A stretch of DNA of 64,000 nucleotides from Nocardioides zeae (GCF_010686755.1 NZ_JAAGXA010000001.1:310001-374000); one strand, 5' to 3'; positions 9,518 through 21,192 are shown, counted from the stretch's first letter. The notes: a model not told the origin generated them from the letters alone. Numbers and translations are program-made.

Positions 9518-10240
9518 GTGACCAGCAACGACCGCGCGGCCCCCGGCACCGCCGACCCCGACAGCCGTGGGCGGGTGCTCGTCGTCGACGACGACGCCTC
9601 GCTGGCGGAGATGCTCACCATCGTGCTGCGCCAGGAGGGGTTCGAGCCCGCCGTCTGCCTGCGGGGCGACGAGGCGCTCGCCGCCGTGCGGGAGTTCCGG
9701 CCCGACGTGCTGCTGCTCGACGTCATGCTGCCCGGCAAGGACGGCATCGAGGTCTGCAAGGAGGTCCGCGCCGAGTCGGGCGTGCCCATCGTGATGCTGA
9801 CGGCCAAGGGCGACACCGTCGACGTGGTCGTCGGTCTGGAGTCGGGCGCGGACGACTACGTCGTGAAGCCCTTCAAGCCCAAGGAGCTCGTCGCGCGCAT
9901 CCGGGCGCGCGTGCGGCGCCTCGACGCCCCCGCGCAGGAGACGCTCGCGATCGGGGACCTCACCATCGACGTCGCCGGGCACCAGGTGTCGCGCGGCGAC
10001 GAGGTCATCAGCCTCACGCCGCTGGAGTTCGACCTCCTCGTCTGCCTCGCCCGGAAGCCGTGGCAGGCGTTCAGCCGCGAGGTCCTGCTCGAGGAGGTGT
10101 GGGGCTACCGCCACGCGGCCGACACCCGCCTCGTGAACGTGCACGTGCAGCGGCTGCGCTCCAAGGTCGAGCACGACCCCGAGCGCCCCGAGATCGTCCT
10201 GACGGTGCGCGGCGTGGGCTACAAGGCAGGGCCGTCCTGA
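9518..10240 (+). CDS. mtrA: Two-component response regulator MtrA
   Basis: A 240-residue OmpR/PhoB-type regulator. Receiver domain ~19-130: acidic pocket VVDDD, phospho-acceptor Asp68 in LLLDVMLPGKDG, Thr in MLTAKG and Lys in VVKPFKPKEL. C-terminal winged helix ~140-240 with LTPLEFDLLVCLARKPWQAFSREVLL split by the recognition segment RHAADTRLVNVHVQRLRSK. It is followed five bases later by mtrB and then lpqB, the universal actinobacterial operon controlling cell division, cell-wall hydrolases and the switch to sporulation or stationary phase. Leaderless GTG start. The predicted N-terminal extension of ~18 residues before the receiver is Ser/Asp-rich and variable. Confidence 0.96.
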   Translation: MTSNDRAAPGTADPDSRGRVLVVDDDASLAEMLTIVLRQEGFEPAVCLRGDEALAAVREFRPDVLLLDVMLPGKDGIEVCKEVRAESGVPIVMLTAKGDTVDVVVGLESGADDYVVKPFKPKELVARIRARVRRLDAPAQETLAIGDLTIDVAGHQVSRGDEVISLTPLEFDLLVCLARKPWQAFSREVLLEEVWGYRHAADTRLVNVHVQRLRSKVEHDPERPEIVLTVRGVGYKAGPS

Positions 10241-10244
10241 GCCC

Positions 10245-11909
10245 GTGCTGACGCCCCGCCTGGCCCCGCTGGCGCGCCGGCTGCCGCACCGGCTGCGTCG
10301 ACCACCGGGGTCGGTGTCCGGGGGCGGGATCGGCGCGGCCGTCGGCCGCGCCCTGACCGTGTGGCGGCGCTCCGTCTCCGCGCGCGTCGTGGTGTCGACG
10401 GTCCTGCTCTCGGCGGTCGTGGTCGGTGCCGTCAGCTGGCTGCTGGTGGTGCAGGTGCGCGACGGCCTGCTGGACGACCGGGTCCGCTCCGCCACGGCGG
10501 AGGCGGAGACCGAGACGGTGCAGGCGGTGGACCGGCTCGTCGGTGGCTCGGACTTCGACGTCGCCAGCCAGCTCGAGCTCGTCGCAGCGCCGCTGAGCCA
10601 GCGGGGCGCGGTGCGCGGCTACGAGGTGCTCGTGGCCCGGTCCGACGCCGACCCGGCGAGCGACCTGACGTCCAGCGGCTCGATCTCCTCGCCCGGCCTC
10701 GACCTGACGAGCGTGCCCCGGTCGCTGCGGGAGCACTTCACCGGCAGCACGCAGCTCGCCTGGGCGTGGACCAGCCTGCGGACGACCGACGACGACGGCA
10801 CCACGAGCGAGGTGCCCGGCATCGTGGTCGGCACGCAGGTGCAGCTGCCGGCCGACGGCCGCCCCTACACGCTCTACCTGCTGTTCCCGATGGAGCAGGA
10901 GCAGGAGACGCTCGCCCTGGTGACGCGCTCGGTGCTCGTGGCCGACGCGCTCCTCGTGGTGCTCATCGGCGGCGTCACCTACCTCGTCGCCCGCCAGGTC
11001 GTCACGCCGATCCGCCTCGCCCGCAAGGTCGCCGAGCGCCTCGCGGCAGGACGGCTCCAGGAGCGCCTGCGCGTGTCGGGCCAGGACGACCTCGCGCGGC
11101 TCGCGTCGTCCTTCAACCAGATGGCCTCCAACCTGCAGCGCCAGATCCAGCAGCTCGAGGAGCTGAGCCGCGTGCAGCGCCGCTTCGTCGCGGACGTCTC
11201 CCACGAGCTCCGCACGCCGCTGACGACGGTGCGCATGGCCGGCGACATGCTCCACGACGCGCGCACCGACTTCGACGCGCCCACGGCCCGTGCCGCCGAG
11301 CTGCTGCAGGTCGAGCTCGACCGGTTCGAGCGGCTCCTCGGGGAGCTCCTCGAGATCAGCCGGTACGACGCGGGTGCGGTCGCGCTCGAGGTCGAGGACG
11401 TCGACCTGCGCGACGTCGTCGAGCGGGTGGTGCGCCAGACGGCGACCGTGGCCGCCACCTCGGGCGTCCGGGTGGACGTGCGGGAGCCGGGGCGGCCCTG
11501 CGTGTGCGCGGCGGACGGCCGGCGCATCGAGCGCATCGTGCGCAACCTCGTGACCAACGCGATCGACCACGCCGAGTCGCGCGACGTCGTGCTCACGGTC
11601 GACGCGGACGAGCACAGCGCGGCGATCGCCGTGCGGGACTACGGCGTCGGCCTGGCGCCGGGGGAGTCGGCCATGGTGTTCAACCGGTTCTGGCGGGCCG
11701 ACCCGGCCCGCGCCCGCACCTCGGGCGGCACGGGCCTCGGCCTGTCGATCGCGCTCGAGGACGCCCACCTGCACGGTGGCTGGCTCCAGGCGTGGGGCAC
11801 CCCCGGCGGGGGCGCCCAGTTCCGGCTGACGTTGCCCCGTCACGCCGGCGACCAGCTGCGGCACAGCCCCATCCCGCTCCTCCCGGCCGACGCGGAGCCG
11901 GTCCGGTGA
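10245..11909 (+). CDS. mtrB: Sensor histidine kinase MtrB
   Basis: A 554-residue membrane kinase. First membrane helix ~46-68, extracytoplasmic sensor ~70-225, second helix ~228-248, HAMP ~250-300, dimerisation/phospho-acceptor helix with His320 in VSHELRTPLTT, ATPase domain ~420-530 with the N box RNLVTNAIDH, DYGVGL and GTGLGLSIALEDAHLHGG. It phosphorylates MtrA. Starts four bases after the mtrA stop and its stop overlaps the GTG of lpqB, so the three genes are one transcript. The sensor domain carries no Cys. Confidence 0.95.
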   Translation: MLTPRLAPLARRLPHRLRRPPGSVSGGGIGAAVGRALTVWRRSVSARVVVSTVLLSAVVVGAVSWLLVVQVRDGLLDDRVRSATAEAETETVQAVDRLVGGSDFDVASQLELVAAPLSQRGAVRGYEVLVARSDADPASDLTSSGSISSPGLDLTSVPRSLREHFTGSTQLAWAWTSLRTTDDDGTTSEVPGIVVGTQVQLPADGRPYTLYLLFPMEQEQETLALVTRSVLVADALLVVLIGGVTYLVARQVVTPIRLARKVAERLAAGRLQERLRVSGQDDLARLASSFNQMASNLQRQIQQLEELSRVQRRFVADVSHELRTPLTTVRMAGDMLHDARTDFDAPTARAAELLQVELDRFERLLGELLEISRYDAGAVALEVEDVDLRDVVERVVRQTATVAATSGVRVDVREPGRPCVCAADGRRIERIVRNLVTNAIDHAESRDVVLTVDADEHSAAIAVRDYGVGLAPGESAMVFNRFWRADPARARTSGGTGLGLSIALEDAHLHGGWLQAWGTPGGGAQFRLTLPRHAGDQLRHSPIPLLPADAEPVR

Positions 11910-13657
11910 GGGCGGCCACGCGCCGTGCTCCCCGGGGACCGGTGTCGCGAGCGGTGCTGACCGCGGTGCTGACCGCCCTGGTGGCGGCGCTGGTGCTCGC
12001 CGGCTGCGTGCGGCTGCCCGACTCGGGCGACGTGACCGTGCCCGACGACGTGCCGGAGGGCGTCGGCAACGCCGCGGTCGACTACGTGCCGCCCGGTCCG
12101 ACGCCGGGGGAGACGCCCGACGAGATCGTCCAGCACTTCCTCGGCGCGATGCGGGCGACGTCGCTGCAGACGAGCGTGGCCCGCTCGTTCCTGACCGAGG
12201 CCACGGCCGACGCGTGGTCGCCCGAGCAGCGCACCATCGTCTACGAGGACGCCTCCCGCCCGACGAGCGGCACGAGCGTGAGCGTCGACCTCCAGGGGAG
12301 CGCGAGCCTCGACGACCGCGGGCAGTGGGTGGGGGAGCCGAGCGGCGCCGACCGCACCGTGACCTTCGGCATGCAGCAGGAGGACGGCGAGTGGCGCATC
12401 GCCACCCTCCCCAACGCCCTGATCGTCCCCCTGACGTGGCTGGAGGCGCGCTACCAGCGGGCCGACCTCTACTTCCTCGACCCGTCGTCCCGGATCCTCG
12501 TCCCCACCCCGGTGTTCGTGCCGAGCGGGGAGCAGCTGGCCTCGCGGCTCGTCAACGCCCTCCTGGAGGGGCCGCCGGACGCGCTCGCGGGCGTGATCGG
12601 CACGGCGCTCGGCGGGCCGGGTCCCGGCACGACGGTGGAGGTGTCCTCCTCGGGCCTCGCGTCGGTCCGGATGACCGGCGCCGACGGTGCGCCCGCGGCG
12701 TTGACCGAGCCGATGGTCGCGCAGCTGGCGTGGACGCTGCGGCAGGTGCCCTCCATCGTGCGCATCCGGGTGCTGGTCGACGACGTCGCGCTCCGGGTGC
12801 CGGACGGCGGCACCGACTTCGCCGTGGGTGCGGGGCAGCGCTACACCCCCGACGTGGCCGGCGCCGACGCCGGGCTCTACGGGCTGGACGGCGACCAGGT
12901 CGTCGAGGTCGACGACGCCGAGACCGAGCCCGTGGCGGGCACCGAGGAGCTCCTGGGCACCGGGGTGCGTCGCCTCGCGGTGGACCTCTTCGGCACCCGT
13001 GTCGCCGCACAGGTGGCGGACGGGTCGGTGGTCGTCGTCCCCCTCGACGACCCGGCCGCACCGACCACGCGGATCCCGGCCGAGGGCACGGCCCGCATGT
13101 CCTGGGACTTCGCGGGCCGGCTGTGGATCGTCGACGGCGGCGACCGGGCCCGGCTGCGCGTCGTCAGCTCCGGCACCGTGACGCCGCTCGACGCGCCGGA
13201 CCTGAGCGGGCAGCGGATCACTGCGATGACCGTCTCCCGCGACGGCTCGCGCCTGGTCGCCGTGGTCGGTCCGCAGGGGGCGCAGCGCGTGGTCGTGTCC
13301 CGGGTCCGCTACGACGAGCGGGGCGGTGTCGCCGACGTGGTCGAGCCGGCGCAGGACCTGGCGGCGGACGCGGCGGGCCTCACCGTGCTCGACGTCGGCT
13401 GGCGCTCGGCGACCGAGGTCGTCGTGCTCGCCCGGATCGACGACACCCTGGTGCAGCTGCAGCGCGTCCCGGTCGACGGCTCCCCGGGGGCCGACGACGA
13501 CACCACGCTCCTCATGAGCGAGGCCCAGCGGCTCGTCACCTCGACGGCGCCCGGCACCCCGCTGCTCCTCGTCGGACCCACGCTCGTCGAGGAGTACGAC
13601 GGGTCCCGCCTCGTCGCGTCCGAGGCGCGCGCCGCCGGCCTCACCTACCCCGGCTGA
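11906..13657 (+). CDS. lpqB: Lipoprotein LpqB, MtrB modulator
   Basis: A 583-residue exported lipoprotein. The signal peptide ends in the lipobox LVLAGC, with the lipidated Cys at residue 34. A GerMN-like domain spans about residues 60-330; the rest is a beta-propeller-like region (repeated blades with VDLFGTRVAAQV, GRLWIVDGG and MTVSRDGSRLVAVVG). In mycobacteria and streptomycetes LpqB binds the MtrB sensor domain and tunes MtrA phosphorylation. GTG start overlaps the mtrB stop by four bases (GTGA). Confidence 0.93.
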   Translation: MRAATRRAPRGPVSRAVLTAVLTALVAALVLAGCVRLPDSGDVTVPDDVPEGVGNAAVDYVPPGPTPGETPDEIVQHFLGAMRATSLQTSVARSFLTEATADAWSPEQRTIVYEDASRPTSGTSVSVDLQGSASLDDRGQWVGEPSGADRTVTFGMQQEDGEWRIATLPNALIVPLTWLEARYQRADLYFLDPSSRILVPTPVFVPSGEQLASRLVNALLEGPPDALAGVIGTALGGPGPGTTVEVSSSGLASVRMTGADGAPAALTEPMVAQLAWTLRQVPSIVRIRVLVDDVALRVPDGGTDFAVGAGQRYTPDVAGADAGLYGLDGDQVVEVDDAETEPVAGTEELLGTGVRRLAVDLFGTRVAAQVADGSVVVVPLDDPAAPTTRIPAEGTARMSWDFAGRLWIVDGGDRARLRVVSSGTVTPLDAPDLSGQRITAMTVSRDGSRLVAVVGPQGAQRVVVSRVRYDERGGVADVVEPAQDLAADAAGLTVLDVGWRSATEVVVLARIDDTLVQLQRVPVDGSPGADDDTTLLMSEAQRLVTSTAPGTPLLLVGPTLVEEYDGSRLVASEARAAGLTYPG

Positions 13658-13741
13658 GACCGGCCCGCGTCCCGTCCCCAGGGCCGCGCCGGGCCGCGGT
13701 CCTCCACCGGAGCCCCGGGGAGCGGTACGTCGTGCCGCCCG

Positions 13742-14530
13742 GTGCGGTGGGATCGACGGGTGGGCAGCACCGGGTGGTTCGTGGACGCCGTGAGCGACCT
13801 CGTCACCGGCAGCGCGTGCGTGGGGTGTGCCCGTGCGGGGCGGCTGGTGTGCGCCTCGTGCGCGGCCACCCTGCCCGCCCGGGGCGCGCCCGCGGTCGTC
13901 GACCCCTGGCCGCCCGGCCTGGTGCCGACGTGGGCGGGGGCGCCCCACGCCGACCTGGCGCGCGCGCTGGTGGTCGGGCACAAGGAGCGTGGCCGGCTGG
14001 GCCTGCGCGCCCCGCTCGGTCGCCTCCTCGCCGCCGCCGTGACGGCGGGCGTCGGCCCACCCCCCGGCCGCGGGCGGCTGCTGCTCTGCCCGGTGCCGTC
14101 CCGACCCGGCACGGTGCGGCGACGTGGGCACGACGCGACGGGCGCGGTCGTGGCGCGGGCCGTCCGCGCCCTCCGGGCACAGGGGTACGACGCGGTCCGC
14201 GTCGACCTGCTCCGCTCGGGGCGGGCACGGGACCAGGGCGACCTCGACGCGGCCGGTCGGGCGGTCAACCTCGTCGGCACGATGCGGTGCCCGGCGCACC
14301 TGCTGCGTGCCACGGCGAGCCGCCACGGGCGCGGGGCGGTGGTGCTCTGCGACGACGTGGTGACGACCGGGGCGACGCTCGTGGAGGCGGCGCGGGCGCT
14401 GGCGAGCGGCGGCGTACCCGTGCTCCTCGCCGCCACGGTGACCTCCACACCACGGCACGGTGGACGACGGGTGAGGAGTTCAGAGGATTCCCAGGCGCGT
14501 TCCCTTCCCCGCGTGGGGAGGGGGGACTAA
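13742..14530 (+). CDS. comF: ComF family phosphoribosyltransferase-like protein
   Basis: A 262-residue ComFC-type protein. N-terminal zinc-knuckle-like CxxC pairs (CVGC at ~26-29, CASC at ~38-41) precede a PRTase-I fold; the PRPP loop reads VVLCDDVVTTGATLVEAA near residue 200. In naturally competent bacteria ComF assists DNA uptake; here no com operon is visible, so the role is open. Its stop codon TAA is also the first half of a -10 hexamer for the downstream RNA region. The comF-hpf-secA order is the conserved actinobacterial arrangement. Confidence 0.85.
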   Translation: MRWDRRVGSTGWFVDAVSDLVTGSACVGCARAGRLVCASCAATLPARGAPAVVDPWPPGLVPTWAGAPHADLARALVVGHKERGRLGLRAPLGRLLAAAVTAGVGPPPGRGRLLLCPVPSRPGTVRRRGHDATGAVVARAVRALRAQGYDAVRVDLLRSGRARDQGDLDAAGRAVNLVGTMRCPAHLLRATASRHGRGAVVLCDDVVTTGATLVEAARALASGGVPVLLAATVTSTPRHGGRRVRSSEDSQARSLPRVGRGD

Positions 14531-14533
14531 CGT
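14528..14533 (+). promoter_or_regulatory. -10 element for the hpf leader / candidate ncRNA
   Basis: TAACGT overlaps the comF stop codon and predicts transcription from about 14540, almost 390 bases before hpf. A G-rich run precedes it; no clear -35 box. Confidence 0.45.
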
Positions 14534-14539
14534 CGTCGC

Positions 14540-14843
14540 ATGGAGTCCGCCCGGGTCCGTGGTTGCGTCGCCCCGACGCGCCGAGCCCCGTCAGGGGTGC
14601 GGTCACGGCGGTGCGGCAAGCCGATGCCAGTCGCAGGCGAAACGGCCCACGTAAGTCCGTCCCGGTCCGCCGGTGCCGGACGATCACGGTGCGGCTTAGA
14701 CGTAAGTCCTGCCTCGCCCTCGTCGTCAGATGCGACGTCCGGCGGGAGAAGGTCGGTAGTGGCGGAGAAGCTGCGAACACCTCAGCAGGCGACTGTGGGG
14801 ACGAAGACCAGGTCGGCCGGGCGGGCTCCATCCACCGGCGGGA
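14540..14843 (+). ncRNA. Candidate structured RNA upstream of hpf (raiA-type RNA?)
   Basis: The 397 bases between comF and hpf hold no convincing gene. A formal 120-codon frame exists, but its product is Ser/Arg/Gly low-complexity without known motifs and codon positions lack the usual strong third-base G/C. The stretch is visibly richer in A and T than its neighbours. It contains two copies of ACGTAAGTCC (from 14649 and 14699) and several small hairpins (for example CCCC/GGGG at 14586-14597), and is closed on the 3' side by a perfect 11-bp hairpin at 14844-14868. A raiA RNA motif is known next to raiA/hpf genes in actinobacteria and firmicutes; location and size fit, but I cannot verify the consensus. 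Ends are approximate. Confidence 0.45.
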
Positions 14844-14868
14844 CACGAGCCACCGTGGGTGGCTCGTG
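14844..14868 (+). terminator. Perfect hairpin between the candidate RNA and hpf
   Basis: Eleven base pairs (CACGAGCCACC with its complement) around a three-base loop GTG. No T-run follows. It may end the upstream RNA, act as an attenuator for hpf, or be part of the RNA structure. Confidence 0.5.
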
Positions 14869-14927
14869 CGTGCGGCCGTACGGCGGTCGCCCCCGCACCT
14901 GACACACCAACCACCTGGGAGGTTCGC

Positions 14928-15635
14928 ATGGAGATCGTGGTCACCGGACGGCATGTCGAGGTGTCGGAGAGCTTCAGGTCCCACGTCGAGGAGAAGCTGG
15001 CCCGACTGGAGAAGCACGACCACCGCATCATCAGGGTGCAGGTGGAGGTCTCGGAGGAGAAGAACCCCCGTCAGGCGGACCGCTGCATGAAGGTGCAGCT
15101 CACGGCGTTCTCCAAGGGACCGGTGGTGCGTGCCGAGGCGTGCGCCGACCACAAGATGGGCGCCCTCGACGTCGCGCTGGACCGGATGGCCGCGCAGATG
15201 CGCCGCGCCGCCGACCGGCGTCGGATCCACCGCGGCCGCCACGTCCCCACCTCCGTCGCGCAGGCGCTCGCCGGCACCGGGGTGCTCGACGAGCGGCCCG
15301 CGGACACCGACGGTGACGCCCGCGCGGACGGTGCCCCCCAGCGCCGCCAGGTCGGCGGGATCGAGGTCGAGGGCGACGGTCCGCTGGTCGTGCGCGAGAA
15401 GGTGCACCCCGCCGAGCCCATGACGCTCGACCAGGCGCTCTACGAGATGGAGCTCGTCGGCCACGACTTCTACCTCTTCGTCGACAAGGCCAACGACCGT
15501 CCGTCCGTCGTCTACCGGCGGCGGGGCTACGACTACGGCGTGATCGCGCTGGACCTCGCCGGGGCCCTGGGCGACGTCGACGCCGAGGTCGCCGGCGCAC
15601 CCGCCGGGGTGCTGGCGGGCCGCGCCGAGGCCTGA
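14928..15635 (+). CDS. hpf: Long-form ribosome hibernation-promoting factor
   Basis: A 235-residue protein that pairs 70S ribosomes into inactive 100S dimers under stress or stationary phase. N-terminal RaiA domain ~1-100 (VVTGRHVEVSESFRSHVEEKLARLEK), a variable linker, and a C-terminal dimerisation domain ~155-225 (EPMTLDQALYEMELVGHDFYLF, YRRRGYDYGVIALD). ATG at 14928 is preceded by GGGAGG with a five-base gap. It has an unusually long upstream region with its own promoter and hairpin, suggesting RNA-level control. Confidence 0.93.
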   Translation: MEIVVTGRHVEVSESFRSHVEEKLARLEKHDHRIIRVQVEVSEEKNPRQADRCMKVQLTAFSKGPVVRAEACADHKMGALDVALDRMAAQMRRAADRRRIHRGRHVPTSVAQALAGTGVLDERPADTDGDARADGAPQRRQVGGIEVEGDGPLVVREKVHPAEPMTLDQALYEMELVGHDFYLFVDKANDRPSVVYRRRGYDYGVIALDLAGALGDVDAEVAGAPAGVLAGRAEA

Positions 15636-15665
15636 CGGACCGGCGGAGGAGGCGTCACGGCGTGC

Positions 15666-15671
15666 CATGAT
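15666..15671 (+). promoter_or_regulatory. -10 element of the 15.7-kb response regulator (leaderless)
   Basis: CATGAT ends seven bases before the GTG at 15679. This favours GTG 15679 over the ATG codons at 15667 and 15670, which lie within the hexamer. The same CATGAT word precedes the MaoC, ParA and ATL genes. Confidence 0.45.
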
Positions 15672-15678
15672 GGCCCCC

Positions 15679-16374
15679 GTGACGCCCCCTCCCGCCGCCC
15701 CGGACGGCACCGCGGGCACCGAGCCGGTGCGCGTGATCGTCGTCGACGACCAGGAGCTGTTCCGCCGCGGCCTCACCATGCTCCTCGGCATCGAGGAGGG
15801 CATCGAGGTCGTCGGTGAGGCCGGTGACGGCGAGGCCGGCCTGCGGCTCGCGACCACCACCGCTCCCGACGTGGTGCTCCTCGACGTGCGGATGCCCAAG
15901 GGCTCCGGGATCGCGGCGTGCAAGGCGATCAAGGACGCCGTGCCCGCGACGAAGATCATCATGCTGACCGTCTCCGACGAGGAAGGCGACCTCTACGAGG
16001 CGGTGAAGAGCGGGGCCTCGGGCTACCTGCTGAAGGACTCGTCGATCGACGAGGTGGCGCAGGCGGTGCGGGTGGTCTCCGACGGCCAGTCGCTCATCAG
16101 CCCGTCGATGGCGGTCAAGCTGATCGACGAGTTCAAGCACATGTCGCGGGCCGAGAAGACGCCCGGCCCGTCGCTCAAGCTCACCGAGCGCGAGCTGCAG
16201 GTGCTGCGCCTCGTCGCGACGGGCATCAACAACCGCGAGGTCGGCCACCGGCTGGGCATCACCGACAACACGGTGAAGAACCACATGCGCAACATCCTGG
16301 AGAAGCTCCAGCTGCACTCCCGCATGGAGGCGGTCATGTACGCGGTGCGCGAGAAGCTCCTCGACGTCCCGTGA
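15679..16374 (+). CDS. NarL/LuxR-family response regulator (orphan)
   Basis: A 231-residue regulator (235 if started at the upstream ATG). Receiver: VIVVDDQELFRRGL, phospho-acceptor Asp in VVLLDVRMPKGSG, Thr in IMLTVSDEEG, Lys in YLLKDSS. C-terminal LuxR helix-turn-helix: LTERELQVLRLVATGINNREVG split from ITDNTVKNHMRNILEKLQLHSR. No histidine kinase gene is adjacent. The stop overlaps the start of the AlkX-like gene. It resembles the secA-linked regulators of other actinobacteria; the target genes cannot be read from the sequence. Confidence 0.88.
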   Translation: MTPPPAAPDGTAGTEPVRVIVVDDQELFRRGLTMLLGIEEGIEVVGEAGDGEAGLRLATTTAPDVVLLDVRMPKGSGIAACKAIKDAVPATKIIMLTVSDEEGDLYEAVKSGASGYLLKDSSIDEVAQAVRVVSDGQSLISPSMAVKLIDEFKHMSRAEKTPGPSLKLTERELQVLRLVATGINNREVGHRLGITDNTVKNHMRNILEKLQLHSRMEAVMYAVREKLLDVP

Positions 16375-17591
16375 GCCCCGCGGCCCCTGCCGGGCCGACG
16401 ATCACCCTGGCCCAGGCGCGCCGCATCGCGCTCGCCGCGCAGGGGTTCGCCGACCCGCCCCACGCCACCCCGACGCTGCGCACCTTCGACCGCACGCTGC
16501 GTCGCACCCGCGTCCTGCAGATCGACTCCGTGAGCGTCCTGCAGCGCGCGCACTACATGCCGCTCTACTCCCGCATGGGTCCCTACGACACCGGTCTGCT
16601 CGAGCGGGCCACGACCGCGCGCCCCCGTCGCGTCGTGGAGTCGTGGGCGCACGAGGCGGCGTACCTTCCGGTCGAGCACTGGCCGCTGCTGCAGCTCCGC
16701 CGCGACGCGTGGCGGGAGCGGTACGCCGCGAGCGGCATCGGCGTCGAGGACCCCGACCTCGTCGAGGAGGTCCGGCAGCGGGTCGCGGCCGAGGGCCCGC
16801 TGACCGCCCGCGACCTCGACGACGGCCGTCCCCGGCGACGCGACCACTGGGGGTGGAACTGGTCCGCCGCCAAGCAGGCGCTCGAGATGATGATGCGGAC
16901 CGGCGACCTCGCCGTCGCCGGTCGCAACGCCGCCTTCGAGCGTCGCTACGACCTGCCCGAGCGGGTGCTGCCGGCCGAGGTGCTGGCCGCTCCCGTGCCC
17001 GACCGCCCCGACGCGGTCCGTGCGCTCGTGGCGATGGCGGCGCGCAGCCACGGCGTGGCGACCGTCGCCTGCCTGGCCGACTACTACCGGATCGGCCAGC
17101 GGGCGGCGGCCGTGGCGGTGGAGGAGCTCGTCGAGGCGGGCGAGCTGGAGCCGGTCACGGTGCGGGGGTGGAGCGCCGCGACGTACCTGCACCGCGACGC
17201 CGCGCGGCCGCGGCGCATCGACGCCCGCGCGCTGCTCAGCCCGTTCGACCCGGTGGTCTGGTTCCGGCCGCGGGCCGAGGCGCTCTTCGACTTCCGCTAC
17301 CGCATCGAGATCTACACGCCGGCGCACCAGCGGGTGCACGGCTACTACGTGCTGCCCTTCCTGCTGGGTGACCGCCTGGTCGGGCGCGTCGACCTGCGCG
17401 CCGACCGTCGGGGCGGGCGCCTCGAGGTGCTGGGGACGTTCGCCGAGCCGGACGCGCCGCCCGCGACGGCGGCCGAGCTGGCGGTGGAGCTGCACCGGAT
17501 GGCGGGCTGGCTGGGCCTGGACGCCGTGGTCGTCGCGCCGCACGGCGACCTCGCGCCCGCGCTCGCGGTCGAGATCGCCGCGCGCGGCTGA
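16371..17591 (+). CDS. Winged-helix DNA glycosylase, YcaQ/AlkX type
   Basis: A 406-residue HTH_42 protein. The motif [21 protein letters not shown] carries Gln50-Ile-Asp52, the Q-hydrophobic-D signature of the AlkX/YcaQ branch, which unhooks interstrand crosslinks and removes alkylated bases. [10 protein letters not shown] and the conserved [19 protein letters not shown] follow. The GTG start overlaps the response-regulator stop by four bases, so the two are co-transcribed, hinting that the regulator responds to a condition involving DNA damage (inference). Cytoplasmic. Confidence 0.85.
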   Translation: MSPAAPAGPTITLAQARRIALAAQGFADPPHATPTLRTFDRTLRRTRVLQIDSVSVLQRAHYMPLYSRMGPYDTGLLERATTARPRRVVESWAHEAAYLPVEHWPLLQLRRDAWRERYAASGIGVEDPDLVEEVRQRVAAEGPLTARDLDDGRPRRRDHWGWNWSAAKQALEMMMRTGDLAVAGRNAAFERRYDLPERVLPAEVLAAPVPDRPDAVRALVAMAARSHGVATVACLADYYRIGQRAAAVAVEELVEAGELEPVTVRGWSAATYLHRDAARPRRIDARALLSPFDPVVWFRPRAEALFDFRYRIEIYTPAHQRVHGYYVLPFLLGDRLVGRVDLRADRRGGRLEVLGTFAEPDAPPATAAELAVELHRMAGWLGLDAVVVAPHGDLAPALAVEIAARG

Positions 17592-17631
17592 CCGCCGGGG
17601 AGGGGTGCGCGCGCCGACCTTGTCGCGTGGG

Positions 17632-17637
17632 TAGCAT
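17632..17637 (+). promoter_or_regulatory. Possible -10 element of secA
   Basis: TAGCAT lies 79 bases before the secA GTG, predicting a leader of about 72 bases that ends with CAGGAG nine bases before the start codon. No -35 match. Confidence 0.35.
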
Positions 17638-17716
17638 GGCGGGCGCGTCCGTCGCGCCCCTGCGACGCCTGCACTGCGAACCACCGCACACTGAACTAGC
17701 CACAGGAGTTCGATCC

Positions 17717-20530
<2,814 letters not shown>

Positions 20531-20548
20531 CCGCCCGCCCCGCGCCAC

Positions 20549-20583
20549 GACGGCCGCTTCCCCCGCCGGGGGAGGCGGCCGTC
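20549..20583 (+). terminator. Bidirectional hairpin between secA and the Rv3235-like gene
   Basis: Sixteen-pair stem with one G-T pair (20549-20564 with 20568-20583) and a three-base loop, placed exactly between two convergent genes. Confidence 0.8.
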
Positions 20584-20591
20584 GCCGTTCC

Positions 20592-21182
20592 TCAGGCGAA
20601 CTCGAGGGCGGTGCAGATCCACCGCCGCGCCCGCAGCTCGAAGCGGGCCGCGACGGCGCGGGACCGCTGGCCGTAGCGCACGTGGGCGCTGATCTCGGCG
20701 ACGTCCTCGGCCACGAAGCCGGCGTGCACGCTGCGCACCTGCGGTCGCACGATCTCGCGCGCCCGGCCGCCGCCCTGGACGTTCGCCCGCGCCACGAGGT
20801 GGCCGCGCCGCGCGAGGTCGGTGTGGACGGGAGCCGCCGTCCAGCGCAGCAGCTGGCTGGCCGGACGGTCGCCCCCGGCGATCTCGACGGCGGCCTGCAC
20901 GTAGCGGTGCGCCCAGCTCTCGAGGCGCCGGCGGCGGCGGAGGTCGACCCGCACGACGTCCGCACCCGGACCCGCGACGGCAGGACCCGTGCGCGCCGGC
21001 GCCGGGGGCGGCGGGTCGAGCACGGGAACGAGGTCGAGAGCCAGCGTGCCCTGGACGGCGTCGCGGACGGGGCTCGCGGGCCGACGGCCCGCGAGCGGCA
21101 CGACGCGGCCGCGCGGTGAGCCCGGGGGAGTCGCCGCGGTCGAGGTGGTCGGAGGGCTGGGTCGGCGGTCGGTGGTGGTCAT
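20592..21182 (-). CDS. Rv3235 family protein
   Basis: A 196-residue protein. The first ~75 residues are Pro/Ala-rich; the conserved part starts at LRRRRRLESWAHRYVQAAVEIAGGDRPASQLLRW and ends with HARVRYGQR-like SAHVRYGQRSRAVAARFELRARRWICTALEFA (read in two parts), the hallmark of this actinobacteria-only family. Function unknown. It follows the LysM gene on the same strand with a ten-base gap and GAGGAG ahead of its ATG, so the two form an operon convergent with secA. Confidence 0.7.
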   Translation of the reverse strand: MTTTDRRPSPPTTSTAATPPGSPRGRVVPLAGRRPASPVRDAVQGTLALDLVPVLDPPPPAPARTGPAVAGPGADVVRVDLRRRRRLESWAHRYVQAAVEIAGGDRPASQLLRWTAAPVHTDLARRGHLVARANVQGGGRAREIVRPQVRSVHAGFVAEDVAEISAHVRYGQRSRAVAARFELRARRWICTALEFA

Positions 21183-21192
21183 CGTGTGCTCC

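Noticed and set aside
14540-14902. A 120-codon plus-strand frame starting ATG right after a -10 box
   Set aside because: Product is Ser/Arg/Gly/Pro low complexity with no motif, the base composition is unlike neighbouring genes, and the place upstream of hpf fits a structured RNA better.
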